Positions 22,890 to 33,969 of a stretch of DNA of 64,000 bases are shown here, one piece after another. The stretch comes from Amaurobius ferox (Eukaryota > Arthropoda > Arachnida > Araneae > Amaurobiidae), in NCBI GenBank assembly GCA_951213105.1, contig OX578153.1:52854520-52918519 (forward strand), read 5' to 3'. Positions within the stretch are counted from its first letter, which is position 1, and each line of letters opens with the position of its first letter. The notes below the pieces were generated by a model, which saw only the letters and a program-made list of their open reading frames with translations, was not told where the DNA came from and searched no databases. The position numbers and the translations under genes were made by a program.

Positions 22890-23440
22890 GGGCTCTCGCC
22901 CATTTTGTTATTAACAATAATTTTCATCCTATGTTCGATATGACTTTTCTTTTAATTAGCAGCAATAACCTCCATAATATTTTACTTTATGAATCCCTTT
23001 TCATTTATCTGTACCGTGATTCTATTTGCAATTATGATCCCGTTCAGACCCTCAGTTATGCTTGGCATCCCATTCTCGGCTCACTGCATGTTAAACCAAT
23101 GCATGACTTTCTGAATATTTAGTAGCTGCTTTCTGTTGCTTTTGACGACATATCTATTGGCTAACCTGTAATTTATAACCTTTTTCTCATTTTGTATTTT
23201 GTAATTAAATTATGTTTTTTAAATGTATTGCATTAAAAATGTAAAATGATTTATATGCAAATTTTATCTCGCGGTTGTGGTTTGTGTATTTAAGCTCCCG
23301 TTTCCCACCTATTTTCACTTTGTCACTGATGAAGGGCATAATAATGCCGGAAAGAGCTATGGTTTTGAATTTTTGTGTAGGTTGCATGTACATTTTGTGT
23401 ACGTTGGTGGGGATTTTAATTAAAGATTTTTAATAATAGC
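22890..23440 (+). mobile_element. Penelope-like repeat fragment with hammerhead-like motif, copy 1
   Basis: GATTCTATTTGCAATTATGA and CCCGTTCAGACCCTCAG near 23020-23060 recur at 55490-55525 (plus strand) and 35235-35275 (minus strand). Downstream is TTTGTCACTGATGAAGGGCA: CTGATGA at 23326-23332, a GGCAT/ATGCC stem, then GAAA at 23350-23353, the order of a hammerhead ribozyme core. Hammerheads in the end repeats of Penelope-like elements are established; assignment here is inference from the motif. Confidence 0.45.
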
Positions 23441-25921
23441 CAATTTTTGGTTACCTTTATATTTAAAAAAAAAATCTCTTTCAAACAAACTTTGAATGGA
23501 ATCCATATGATTAATAGATTATTATTAATGAATTTTTAAAAACTTTTAATGCTTTTTTAACCTTATTAATTTTTATATTGCAATTTAAAAATATTGAAAT
23601 ACAATCCAAAGTTAACAGCAGCTCCTTAATATATCACAGACTACTCCAAAATAAATAATAACTTCCTCACCTATCCATAGATTTATAATTTTCTTAACTG
23701 AGCAAAATTTGGATCCATTAAGAGTTTCTCCATGAAGTCCGGACCCTTTTTTCTTACTTGGAATCAGAACCCTACCACCATCTATTAGCAAACACATTTA
23801 ACAAGCCTTATTTCTTGTCAGGATTTTTTTTGTGGAGAGTGTATGATTTAGAGAGTGAATGATTAAAGTAGCAAGCACTTATTTAATTGTTTATAAGTAG
23901 TAGTGCTTATAACAGAAATTTGGTAATTGATTATGGTGTTTTAAGTAGCGGGGAGTCATTTATTCCATAGTGAGCACTTATTTATTCTGTTAACATAAAA
24001 TGCAGTCTCCGTAATGACAGATTTTGGCTTTGTGACTTTGGGGTGGGGGAGTACATATTATGACAGTTGTGCCAATGTACATGAATTGCATGCAATTTTC
24101 AATGTTATTTATACAAATAATTTTTTCCCCCTATAACTATCCTACAATAAACTCTAAATATATTATTCAGCATTTGCATGAATTTGTTTTACTTACTTTC
24201 AAATATTTTATTATAAAGGGATTTTATATATATTTTTTATTTATTGAATTTGTGAGATTAAAATAACTGAAACATCATAAAATAAATATATTATGACAAC
24301 AAAAAATATAATAATATCATAGGAGTGTTTTTAAAGAGTTTTACTTTAGGCTTCCGAGCAATCACATTGGACCCTGTTTATATGATATAATAATCCTACT
24401 TTGCACACTCAAGATGGTTATAATCCCAATTAATTACAATTTCTTTAGGCACAACTCTTCCAAGAATGTGAGAGAGATTTTTTTAGATGTACATTTGGCT
24501 AGTTTGGAAAATAAAGTTTTGAGTATAAAAAATTATTGATTAATCATACTGACAATTAGAGCCTGAAGTAAAGCGGATAATAAAAAAGAAGGAATTTTCC
24601 AGGTCCTTTCTAAATTCAATTATTTTTGTATGCCCTTGAAAATAAAAATACAACACTTTCAAAGACCCTATCATTAATATAGAACAATTTTGGAATATAC
24701 TGAAAACAATATTTTACATCAAAAAATAAAACATTAAATGCAATATTAAAATATTGCAATTACAGAAGGTTTTTACTTGCATGTCTCTTTTGAGTTTAAC
24801 AACACAATTAAAACTCTTTCACTTCAGAATTCTTTTATTAAAATTTTAGAAATTGTAAGAATTTTTATCTATTCAGGAAGGCACTGAGACTTATTTTCCT
24901 CCATGATAACATTTGCCCACTTTTTTCAGAAATTAGAAGATGTAATTTTGTTCGGTTTCTTTCCCCAAATAACTTTGGTCTTTGATACCATTTTTACACA
25001 GGCTTTTTAAGAATTTTTAAAAAAATTTCAGAAGAAAAAATGAAAAGAATGAAAAAAAAAAATAATAATAATAATATTAAAATTCACTTTTCAAGTTGTG
25101 ATATTTTTTTTAACACTGCTGTTGTTAAAGAGTTGATATACTATAAAAATCTCAATGAGATATCTCCAATAGCTATGAAAATGGATCATAAATGTAGGAA
25201 AATGTTAATTTTCAAAAATAGAGAATAAAAGAAAGAGAAACAGATGGCTCAGAGGTCATGCATACTAAAAATATTAATTACAAATACTTTTAGTTATCCA
25301 AAACAGAATAAAATGAACACCATTGTAAGCAGAAAATTTTGAATATTTAGAACAGAAAACTCCAAAATGTGAATTTTTTAACGTTTTATGTCAGTAATAA
25401 TGTAAATACTGATAAACTGCACTGTAATTATAACATGCATAACTGTCAACTTTAGGAAACAGAAATTATGGAGATTTTCATGTCACACCATAATCACTAT
25501 AGCACATTCAAAATTTTGTAAAGGTTATGCTGATTTTATTCACTAATTATCTTAAAAAAGGACAACTCTAAGAGCATTTAACTTATTAACTACAGCCATT
25601 AGTAGTTTGGTTTAATACATTGCTTTGGTGGCAGCAATACCCACCTAATTTCAGAATATTAGGATAATTATCTATTATAATAATCTTATAGAAATCCAAA
25701 GTAAAATCTAAAGGTAAATAGAAAGGTCTTCAATTTATTCAATACAAGTTATCAATTTACATCATTATATCTAATAAAGACTATTATTCTTCTTTAGATG
25801 CATATTAAAAGGTATTAGTGAGATGTGATGCCAGATTTAGTAATAATTGGTTGGAACACTTGGTGGGACAACTTAACAATCTAATTAGTAAATTTCAGTT
25901 AATTATAATATCCTCACATAC
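23441..25921. other. Long AT-rich spacer, no gene
   Basis: Short open frames at 23612-23797, 24060-24266 and 25040-25228 have low-complexity composition and no family signature. No element boundary recognised. Confidence 0.35.
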
Positions 25922-26350
25922 TCAATAAGAGTATAGTACTTGATGAGGTCGTTTCACATATGTCGAGTCCAAAGCATAAAGAATCTCCAGACATAATTCT
26001 ATATCTGAATCACAAGATGTAAATTTAAAGTTCTCCTACAGGCAGTTCATCGTATAAGGCACTCATACAAAATCCAACTGAAAACAAACTATTGCTTGTT
26101 CTTAAACCTCTCGCATCCTCATCACTAGCAATATCTATCTGCATACCTGGTTCTCCAATAATGTGAATGAATGAATATCTGTCGCCTTTTACCATAGTTC
26201 TATATTATATATACTTTTTCTCCCACCGTTCCACGTGTCGCACCTCTCTGGTATGCAAACTTCTCGTCGTCTCCGCTTGATCCATAATCCTCTTCTTATT
26301 CCGGCTTTCGGCTAGAAACGTAGACTTCTTGTCTGCACGCTTCGACTATC
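25922..26350 (-). other. Unidentified segment with two short, coding-looking open frames
   Basis: On the minus strand an ATG at 26195 opens a 56-residue frame ending at 26025 that starts MVKGDRYSFIHIIGEPGMQI and ends LYDELPVGEL. A second frame, one base out of register, starts just after a TAG at about 26040 and runs to a stop at 25922 (FKFTSCDSDIELCLEILYAL in its first part). Composition is unusually balanced for this AT-rich region. TATATAA lies upstream of the ATG near 26205-26220. It could be a retroelement leader, a pseudogene or an exon; I do not recognise it. Confidence 0.25.
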
Positions 26351-27687
26351 CCCAGTGTTTGATTAAATATTAATATTTTTTTATTTCTGGCATTTCAAGG
26401 ATTGCCAGAGAGAAAAGGGAATTTTACTTTCAGAGTAGGGATTTTTGCTTTTCTTTAAAAAAATATGTTAATTGACGTGGGATAAACTCAAATCAAATCT
26501 GAAAAATTAAATAAAAATTAATATAGAAAGTGCATTATAAATTAACAACCTTAGTAGCAGTAATAGTAACAATTTTTTTACTGTTCTAAAGGTGCTTATT
26601 TAAAGTGTATAGGGTCAACATCTACTGCAAGAAAATTATTGCAAGTTAAAAGCTTTTAAAAAAATGACTGAGCTGGTCACTGGTGTATTTTTGATAATTT
26701 AAAAAAAAAACTGATTGTTAAAAATGTGATCACATGCATTGCTGAAAGGGGATAGTGCTGATAACAAGAAACTGTATATTCTCTACTGTCAAATTACATT
26801 AGCTTCCAATGATGAGTTAGTTCTCTTCAAGATATTTCTTGGGTTTTTTAGAAATCATCCTTTAATAATTCACAATTAAGCAACTCACAAAGAAATATAT
26901 ATATAGAATTGGTGCATATAAAGCAATAGCCACACTTCAAATAAAAACACAACTACGACATATGTGAACAGAGAAAACAGCAAAACTTGCAAGATGTAAC
27001 AGAGGAGAAAGTGACATCAACTACCAAAATTAAAATTCCTTTTCAGGATTACGATTGGTTCTACTATGCCTCGGTTTCTATGTGTGTGACATTAACTATA
27101 CTTATTTCAACTTCCAAGTAAACAAAAACAGTCATTACACAATCAGTAGAATGTCATACAGAAAAAAAATCCAGAACTTGTAGGAACTTTTCCCAAATTG
27201 TAGGGATTACTTTTCTAAACTACCCTAAATAAGGGAATTTGGCCAAAATTTTCTAAAATTCGGGTAAATTATTTTTGGAGAAACTGGAAGAAAGTGAAAA
27301 TTCAGGAGAGTTGACAGCTATGTAAAGTAGATGTTTACATTTGCAAAGAAGGAAAAAAAAATTAATATCGAATACATAAAATTAAACTTATTTTCAATCT
27401 ATTAGTCATCAATTATTCTTTTCTGCTTTAAAAGTGTAGCATTATACATATATCTAAATTTCTACAAAGCCATACACTGAGGCACAGTAAATATTAATCA
27501 TATTTTAAATATATTAAAATATATATTCAATAATATAATCACACCGGTTATTCATATTACCAAATTATACCAATATTTATATTATTACCCATACCAACCT
27601 TGATTAGGAACTATACAAAATAACAATACATACAATAATTGTTTTCCAAAAATCTTTGGCTAATACTTAATTGAAATGAAGTATCAA
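26351..27687. other. AT-rich spacer, probable 3' flank of the cysteine-rich gene
   Basis: Lies downstream of the minus-strand gene ending at 27732. No clear AATAAA on the minus strand close to the stop was found. No other gene seen. Confidence 0.35.
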
Positions 27688-27722
27688 ATTAGGGTTTTGT
27701 TTTAAAAAAACAAAACCCTAAC
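27688..27722. other. Perfect 15-bp hairpin just after the stop codon
   Basis: TTAGGGTTTTGTTTT is followed, after three As, by its exact reverse complement. It begins about 10 bases beyond the stop codon of the minus-strand gene, so it would lie in its 3' untranslated region. It could act on mRNA stability or 3' end formation; it holds no telomeric array, only one TTAGGG. Confidence 0.6.
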
Positions 27723-27731
27723 ATATATTGT

Positions 27732-28341
27732 TTAATATAGGGCCATTATAAAAAACAAAATAGTAAATAATGTTCTATCACAGTAAACATAGTTTCCACT
27801 TGAAGCCTGTAAAATTTTTACATCCTCCTCCTCCTCCTGAGATATTTTTGATGAGTTTTTGACAGAATCACCTGAAATTACTTTTTTTAAATTATAGGAA
27901 CCCTTTACATTTATATTTTGATTACTTTTATTTTCCAAATTCTTATCAATTCCATCACTAGATTTACTTTTAGAAGTATTCTGTAAAAGAGTTTCATAGT
28001 GAAAAACTGGTGTACGAGTAGATGTCCTAAAATTTTCATGGTCTACCTCAGCAATGCCACTCACAGAAGATATAGTAGCAAATGACAAAGATTCAATTGA
28101 AGATGGCACATCATCTTGGTCGTTTAAAATATGCTGGCTATTTGCTTGCTTAACATGGCTGGTGGTTTGTTCTTCAGCATCCTGGATACTATCAGGGGTC
28201 AAATGTTTGAGATCAAAGTTAGACTGCTTGCACTTTATACCTCCCAATGAAAAGAGCTGGGGAAGAAGTCTGCTGATGTTCTGTAATGCTTTACAGGATG
28301 TTGACATGTACGTGTCAAAGCAATTGAGATACTCATAATTT
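27732..28341 (-). CDS. Cysteine-rich secreted/GPI-type protein, last coding exon
   Basis: Terminal exon of the only host gene I can support. The acceptor TTTTTTCTAG ends at 28342; one base completes a Gly codon with the exon at 37091, then 202 residues run to TAA at 27732. Four cysteines (in LNCFDTYM, STSCKAL, IKCKQS and NYVYCDR) open and close a Ser/Asn-rich, low-complexity stretch (e.g. SSDGIDKNLENKSNQN) with an acidic run QEEEED. The C-terminus is a 13-residue hydrophobic tail, TLFTILFFIMALY, after small residues SSG, which looks like a GPI-anchor signal; a short membrane anchor is the alternative. Family unknown. The other exons are at 37091-37196, 43669-43850, 49680-49803, 56015-56139 and 57966-58066; the joined frame has 415 residues and no break. 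Confidence 0.8.
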
Positions 28342-28439
28342 CTAGAAAAAACATTAAAATTTATACAGTGTGAGTTCAATAAAAATAAAGACTCATACAT
28401 CACCTTTGAAACAAGATTTACTGTAAACATTTAGTATGT

Positions 28440-28745
28440 ATGATACTAATCTATATACAGGGTGTCAATTAAAATCATGGACTAGGGCAATAACTCAATA
28501 TTAGAGTTATCAGTTATCATAAATTTTCTATGCAGGTGTATAAGAAATCCCAATGGTGCTTCACGATAAAACTACTTTAAAGGGCTGACCTACTTTTTTA
28601 GGGGAGTACAGAGAGCTATCTAGCTTTCTGCTAGAGATAAGGGGAAAAAGTTAATTATAAAGCTATAGAGCATACTAAGAATTTTTGTCCCCCTCCCCCT
28701 CTGCAAAAGATGTAAATAATCCCTGAAAACCAATGTTTACAATTT
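28440..28745. other. Intronic spacer with a lone GGGTGTC end
   Basis: ATATACAGGGTGTCAATTAA at 28452 resembles the start of the fold-back element at 33261, but no partner end is nearby. Otherwise nothing recognised. Confidence 0.4.
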
Positions 28746-28760
28746 ATGGAAGCTCTAAGT

Positions 28761-28966
28761 TGTTGTTGAGACCCAGACCGTCCGACCTACCAGAAAGGTG
28801 TAAGGTAACTGTATGGACGGCCGGGAAGTGCCACCCAATTTAGACCGGAACCCAGTGGGGGAGGCATCCACAGGGACCGTACCCTCCTTCCCCTACCACC
28901 AACCTCTCGGAAGGACTTACGGACCCACATGTTTAACGTGATCGTACTCCGCATGAACACGGCGGC
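28761..28966 (-). mobile_element. tRNA-derived SINE, 5'-truncated copy
   Basis: On the minus strand it carries the SINE body and 3' end (GACCGTCC ... GTTTCAACAACAA at the 3' end) but lacks the tRNA head. It lies between perfect 15-bp copies of ATGGAAGCTCTAAGT (28746-28760 and 28967-28981). 5' truncation with a target duplication indicates LINE-driven reverse transcription starting at the 3' end. Confidence 0.9.
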
Positions 28967-28981
28967 ATGGAAGCTCTAAGT

Positions 28982-30261
28982 GTCATAGCCTTTTAAAAGT
29001 ATGCTTACAGAGAATCCTCGGCAAACATATGGAATTTGTACTCTTAGTTTAAGATTGAATTATTCAGTAAAAAAAAATGTTATAAAAATAAAACAGAAAT
29101 ATTGTGTATAAAATGATATTGTTGCAAAAAAGTATTTTAAAAACCATAATTTCTTTTTTTATTAAAAGGCAATAACATAAACAAATCCAAATCATGGAAC
29201 ATGTGCATATGGTTGCTATATTCGGCAAACAATAATAATATGCGTAAATTACTCACACTTGAAATTTTGTTGTTTGATTTTCAATTATTTAAGCCACATG
29301 ATCTATTATGGTTAAAAATACGAAAATTTACATAATATTTCGAAATATAATTAAGTTTGGTTGCAACTGGAAAAGGCTTTCAGAAATTGCCGGTCATGCT
29401 GTCCCAGCCGGATTAAAATTCACAAGTTTTCTGAAGTTGCTGTCCTCTACAACAGCCTTAAGATTAGCGAACCCATCAACAAAAGATTAACAAGTGGTCA
29501 TCATCATAAATAAAATTATTGCAAATGCACCTTTTCTCCCCCACTATAAAGTATCCAAAGGAAAATTTAATTGTCGCCCTGCTGGTTTGTTCCTTCCCTC
29601 TGTAAACATAAATTTAGTTAATGTGCATTGTCAATACATTTGCAGATTATAGTGCGACTCCAACGAGAAGGCATTTGAGTCACGTGACTTTGGACGAATC
29701 CATTAGTTAAATTCAATGACAGGTAGAAACGTACTAGGAAGAACGGGTTTCCAGAATTGGCGCCTTTAGTGCGAATTAATAATGCACAATTTGTGCAGTA
29801 CGAGAATGATTTATGCAGGACGATAAAGAGCTTTATATGTATAAGTACATTCAGTGTTACTGTTGGGATGTGGTGGAAATGTTTTCTTCATAATGATTGA
29901 AATTATATTATAATAAAACAATAATGGTCGTAAATGTTTTGTTAAAATTGAAGAGTTCGGTTGTAATACTTTTCTTGTAACTTAAACTATTTTATTTAGG
30001 AGAAATGCACAATGCGTTTCGTGCGTATGAATGAATGATTCATCTCCTAAAAGGAAAAATCTGATGTGAACAGCACATGCCTTCCCTACAGATTCATATT
30101 TATTTTCTTTATTTCTTTTATAATTCATTAATTTGAGTTATATGCACAAACTAGCACGAATAATTTTTTGAAATTACACTGAAATTGCAGTTTTAATTCA
30201 ATTTTTTTCCTGGAAACTTTGTAAAATTACTGAAAAGCAGTGTTTAAAAGTTCCAAAAATT
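28982..30261. other. Intronic spacer, no gene assigned
   Basis: 29380-29490 and 29640-29830 are less AT-rich than the neighbourhood. On the minus strand 29398-29488 reads VDGFANLKAVVEDSNFRKLV and on to a stop after NFNPAGTA, without a clear upstream acceptor; possibly a gene fragment. Not assigned. Confidence 0.3.
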
Positions 30262-30920
30262 TGTTGGCTGAGATTTTTCACCCTTTCTAAGAGCACATGT
30301 GGAAAATTTTTAGATCATCATCCAGGCCCTACTAATAACTATTACTCAACTAATGAATGACAATCTGTTTACATAATAGTATAAAATATATATTCAATCG
30401 CATAAAAGACTGCACTTATTTCTAACAAAATATAATATACTATACAAGGCAATCCCTTCTCTTTATCCCACTTGGCAAAATATTGGCAATTTTTGGAAAA
30501 TGTCACCAAATTGGCAAAAGTCAATATCTCAAAAATTAAATTTCTTTGATAATCTCACCTGATTTGTAGGAGTTATTAATTTATTATTTCTGGTACAAAA
30601 TATAATGAATGTTACTGTTTATAAGGCAGATATGTTTAATGAGAAATATCTAAAGGAATAAAAAATAATTATGTTTTGTTAGAGGGTAGTATGGTAATTA
30701 TGTTTTGTCTTACATAATAAAATGCTTGTGTGTCTGTATATTTATGCCATCTATATTGGAAAATAGAAGCTTCAGACAGTAGCGAAATTTAGTATGGGTG
30801 TACCTAAGGTTAGACATGAAAAAAAGCACTCACCACAGGTCAATTAAACATTGCAGTGTGGGAATTAAATGAAACAACTGGGTACCACTCCCCTTCCCCT
30901 ATCTCGTTTTAATCAGACAA
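30262..30920 (+). repeat. Dispersed repeat R2, copy 1
   Basis: CATCCAGGCCCTACTAATAA (near 30318), CAACTAATGAATGACAATCT, ATACTATACAAGGCAAT, CTTGGCAAAATATTGGC and GCTTGTGTGTCTGTATAT recur in the same order at 31795-32440, about 85-90% similar by eye. The two copies are direct repeats 1.53 kb apart. Parts (CACTTGG ... CACCAAATTGATGAAAATG) also occur at 44815-45350 and 62990-63480. Confidence 0.65.
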
Positions 30921-30949
30921 CTTCCCAGAAGTTTACTAATTTTATCTTC

Positions 30950-31100
30950 TCAATCCGTTTCTTATCTTCCCGACTGATCACATTGAAAGATGTCAAAATC
31001 ACACTAAACACCCTAGCACTTTCGAACATCAAACGTCCATCATCCATGGGGCATCCTTCTATTCCAGAACCTAAAGAGAAAAGACTAACATGTATGTTAG
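30950..31100 (-). mobile_element. Penelope-like repeat fragment, copy 2
   Basis: On the minus strand it reads GGATGATGGACGTTTGATGT then TCGAAAGTGCTAGGG and TTTAGTGTGATTTTGACATC, matching the copies at 34900-35020 (minus) and 36840-36930 (plus). The hammerhead-like order ATGA, GGAC/GTTC stem, GAAA is retained. Confidence 0.45.
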
Positions 31101-31794
31101 TCTTTTAATGAATCCATATATATATATTTTTTTTCAACTTGTAAGAGCAACATAATTAAATTGTCGGATAATCAATTATTTGGATACCAATTTTTGGATG
31201 TGTGAAGTGCTAATGTATTTATTGTTCAGATGAGGTCTTTTTATGAAAGTTTACTTAAGGCTTCGGGAAACCTTGAGACGCTACTGACAACAAAAAAAAC
31301 TAGTGAGTGAACAAAAATGGGAGATGATGGTGTGCTCAAGTTTAAAAGTCATGTGCTTTATTCTTCTTTCAAGAACTACCATTCTGCTTTCAAGAAACCC
31401 AGTTTATAGCGACTGGTTTTAGGAGCTTTGTGGTATAATTTTGGTATATTTGCCATAGTTTCAGTTTGTATCTGACAATACTCATTTGTAGAGAGGAGTT
31501 AACAGAAAAGAGTAAAACATTCTAGTAGGAAAATATCATTATTCAGTATAATTCTGGTGTACTTGCAAGTGATTACAGTACAGACTAGTAAAATTCATTT
31601 ATAACAGGTATTTATTTATTTTTTATTTTTTGCTGGTGCTTTATAGCACATTTTATAAAGAAAAGAAAAAATTCTAGTTATGAATTATTTAAGATTGAAT
31701 TTATTTAAATTATATTTAAAAAAATATATAATACAAACTATTTTTTAGGGGAATTTTCTAATCAAATTTTAATGGAATATTTTTCATCTTTTGA

Positions 31795-32440
31795 AGGGTA
31801 ATTTTTCACCTTTTTTAAGGGCATCTGTAGGAAATTTTTTAGGTCATCAATATCCAGGCCCTACTAATAATTATTACTCAACTAATGTATGACAATTTGT
31901 TTACATAATAGTATAAACTATATATTAATTCACATAAAAACCTGCACTCATTTCTCTCAAAATATAATATACTATACAAGGAAATACCTTCTCTCTGTCC
32001 ACTTGGCAAAATATTGATTGGCAAAAGTCAATATCTCAAAAATTAAATTAAATTTCCTTGATAATCTCATCTGGTTTGTAAGAGTTATTAATTTATTATT
32101 CCTAATACAAAATATAATGAATGTTACTATTCGTAATGCAGATACGTTTAATGAGAGATATCTAAAGAAGTCAAAAATAATTATGTTTTGTTAGAGGGTT
32201 GTAGTAGAATCCTACATAATAAAATATGTTTGTGTGTCTGTATATCTAGGTCATGTATAGTGGAAAATAGAAGCTTCAGACAGCAGCAAAATATAGTACT
32301 GGGGTACCTTAGGTTAGACCTGAAAATAAGCACTCACTACAGGTTGATTAAGCATTAGAGTGTGGCGATTAAATGAAACAACTAACAGGCTACCACTTCC
32401 CTACTCCATTATGTTGTAATCAGAAAACTGACCAGAAGTT
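31795..32440 (+). repeat. Dispersed repeat R2, copy 2
   Basis: Direct repeat of 30262-30920 as described there; the interval between copies holds the Penelope-like fragment and AT-rich sequence. Confidence 0.65.
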
Positions 32441-32604
32441 TACTAACAGTACGTTTCTTCTCACCTGGATTCTCATTCCTCTTATGTATTATACAATATA
32501 TGTATATATATTACATATCAAGTATACATAACGATAGCCATATTTATTGATTTCACAAAAAGTCTGTTAGAATAGCCACTAAACTAAAATTGCTTACTGC
32601 CCTA

Positions 32605-32965
32605 ACAGCATTTTTTTCACAGTGACATATGATTTACGTCACACTGTGACTTTGGGACGTTGCAGTACGTCTCGGCAACATCATATTGAGGTTACAGCGA
32701 AGTCATTTTGGTCATTTTCATGGTCGTTTATTACGTCACATATTAACTTGCTTGTGACGTCACATTGTAATTGCCATCGTAATGTCATCACATTGTTACA
32801 TGTTAATTAAATTGTGGAAACGTCACAAAATACAGTCACAATGAAGTTACAAAGTTACTAATACATAACGTCGCATAGAAGTCACAAATATGATGTCACA
32901 TTGTGACCCAGGTGTCACGTGACTACAACATCACTGTCACACATGTGACGATCTTTGCTGTGAGG
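32605..32965. repeat. GTCAC/GTGAC-rich segment, probably a DNA-element remnant
   Basis: About 15 GTCAC or GTGAC pentamers lie within roughly 340 bp, including TGACGTCA at 32755-32762 and TCACGTGA near 32917. The left edge reads AACAGCATTTTTTTCACAGT; the right edge reversed reads CACAGCAAAGATCGTCACAT, so the edges may form an inverted pair around CACAGCA/CACAG. Dense palindromic pentamers suggest protein-binding repeats of a transposon; class unknown. Confidence 0.5.
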
Positions 32966-33260
32966 GTGGCCACTTGTTACTAAGTGTAGATCCCCAAACA
33001 GTATGGATTGGTGAGATCTTCTTTAAATTCGAGTTGATTTAAAAGTTATGAATTATTAAAGTTGAAAAACGGTCATTTTTTGCTATTTCATCAATTTTTT
33101 TTTTATTCATTGTAGCTGCAGACAAATCTTACATACAGCTTCTAGACAGTAAGCATAAACAGACAGAACTTATAGAGAAAGTAAACTGTCAAACAACTAC
33201 TCTAGCCAGTACTTGGTTCTTCTGAGATCCCCCAACTATATTATACCACTATACAATATA
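32966..33260. other. Spacer, no gene
   Basis: Nothing recognised apart from short AT-rich sequence. Confidence 0.35.
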
Positions 33261-33969
33261 CAGGGTGTCCAGTGCTATCGGTGCCCAATGGCTATCTCCT
33301 CAACCATTAGTCACAGAGATATACTTCCAATAGCAAAAATGTTTTAAATTTTAAAATCTATTATCTTAGAAACAGTTTAAATCAATAAATACATTTATGA
33401 AAGAAATACAAAATAAAACAATTTATATGGTCCCCCAGTCCTACCAATTATATTTAGGAAAATCATCCTCATACAATTTCATGCAAAATAAAAAAAAATC
33501 TTCCTTTTACAACCAAAATTCATCGAGTTATGAAACATTAAACTTTATAACTTAAGTCGCTTTTCCATGCATAAAAATGTCCCGTTTTAGGCAACCAACC
33601 AATCAAGGACCGTATTGACCATTTCTCCAGGCAACCAACCAATCAGGGACAGTATTAACCATTTCTCAGCACAAAAAGTGCTCCAACTTTAAACAGGTAT
33701 AAGTTGGTCAATTTTGGTCATAAAAGGATGTTTTTTTTTTATTTTGCATAAAATTGTATGAGGATGATTTTCCTAAATATAATTGGTAAGACCAGGGGAC
33801 TGTATTAAAATTTATATTTCGTATTTCTTTCAGAAATGCATTTATTAATTTAAACTGTTTCTAAGATAATAGATTTTAAAATTTTAAATATTTTTGCAAT
33901 TGGAAGTGTACCTCTGTGACTAACGGTTGAGGAAATGGCCATTGGGCACCAATAGCACTGGACACCCTG
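33261..33969. mobile_element. Fold-back DNA element, 709 bp, with long inverted repeats
   Basis: The left arm begins CAGGGTGTCCAGTGCTATCG and the right arm reversed begins CAGGGTGTCCAGTGCTATTG. The arms match for nearly 300 bp (e.g. AGAAACAGTTTAAATCAATA against its complement, and CTCATACAATTTCATGCAAA against its complement). TA dinucleotides flank both ends, suggesting Tc1/mariner-type mobilisation. No coding sequence. The central part holds a short direct repeat GGCAACCAACCAATCA (33590 and 33631). Confidence 0.85.

Noticed and set aside
27688..27722. Telomeric TTAGGG
   Set aside because: Only one TTAGGG is present, inside a hairpin; there is no tandem telomeric repeat.
28452..28480. Second fold-back element starting CAGGGTGTC
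   Set aside because: Only one end is present; no inverted partner or TA-flanked right end was found nearby.
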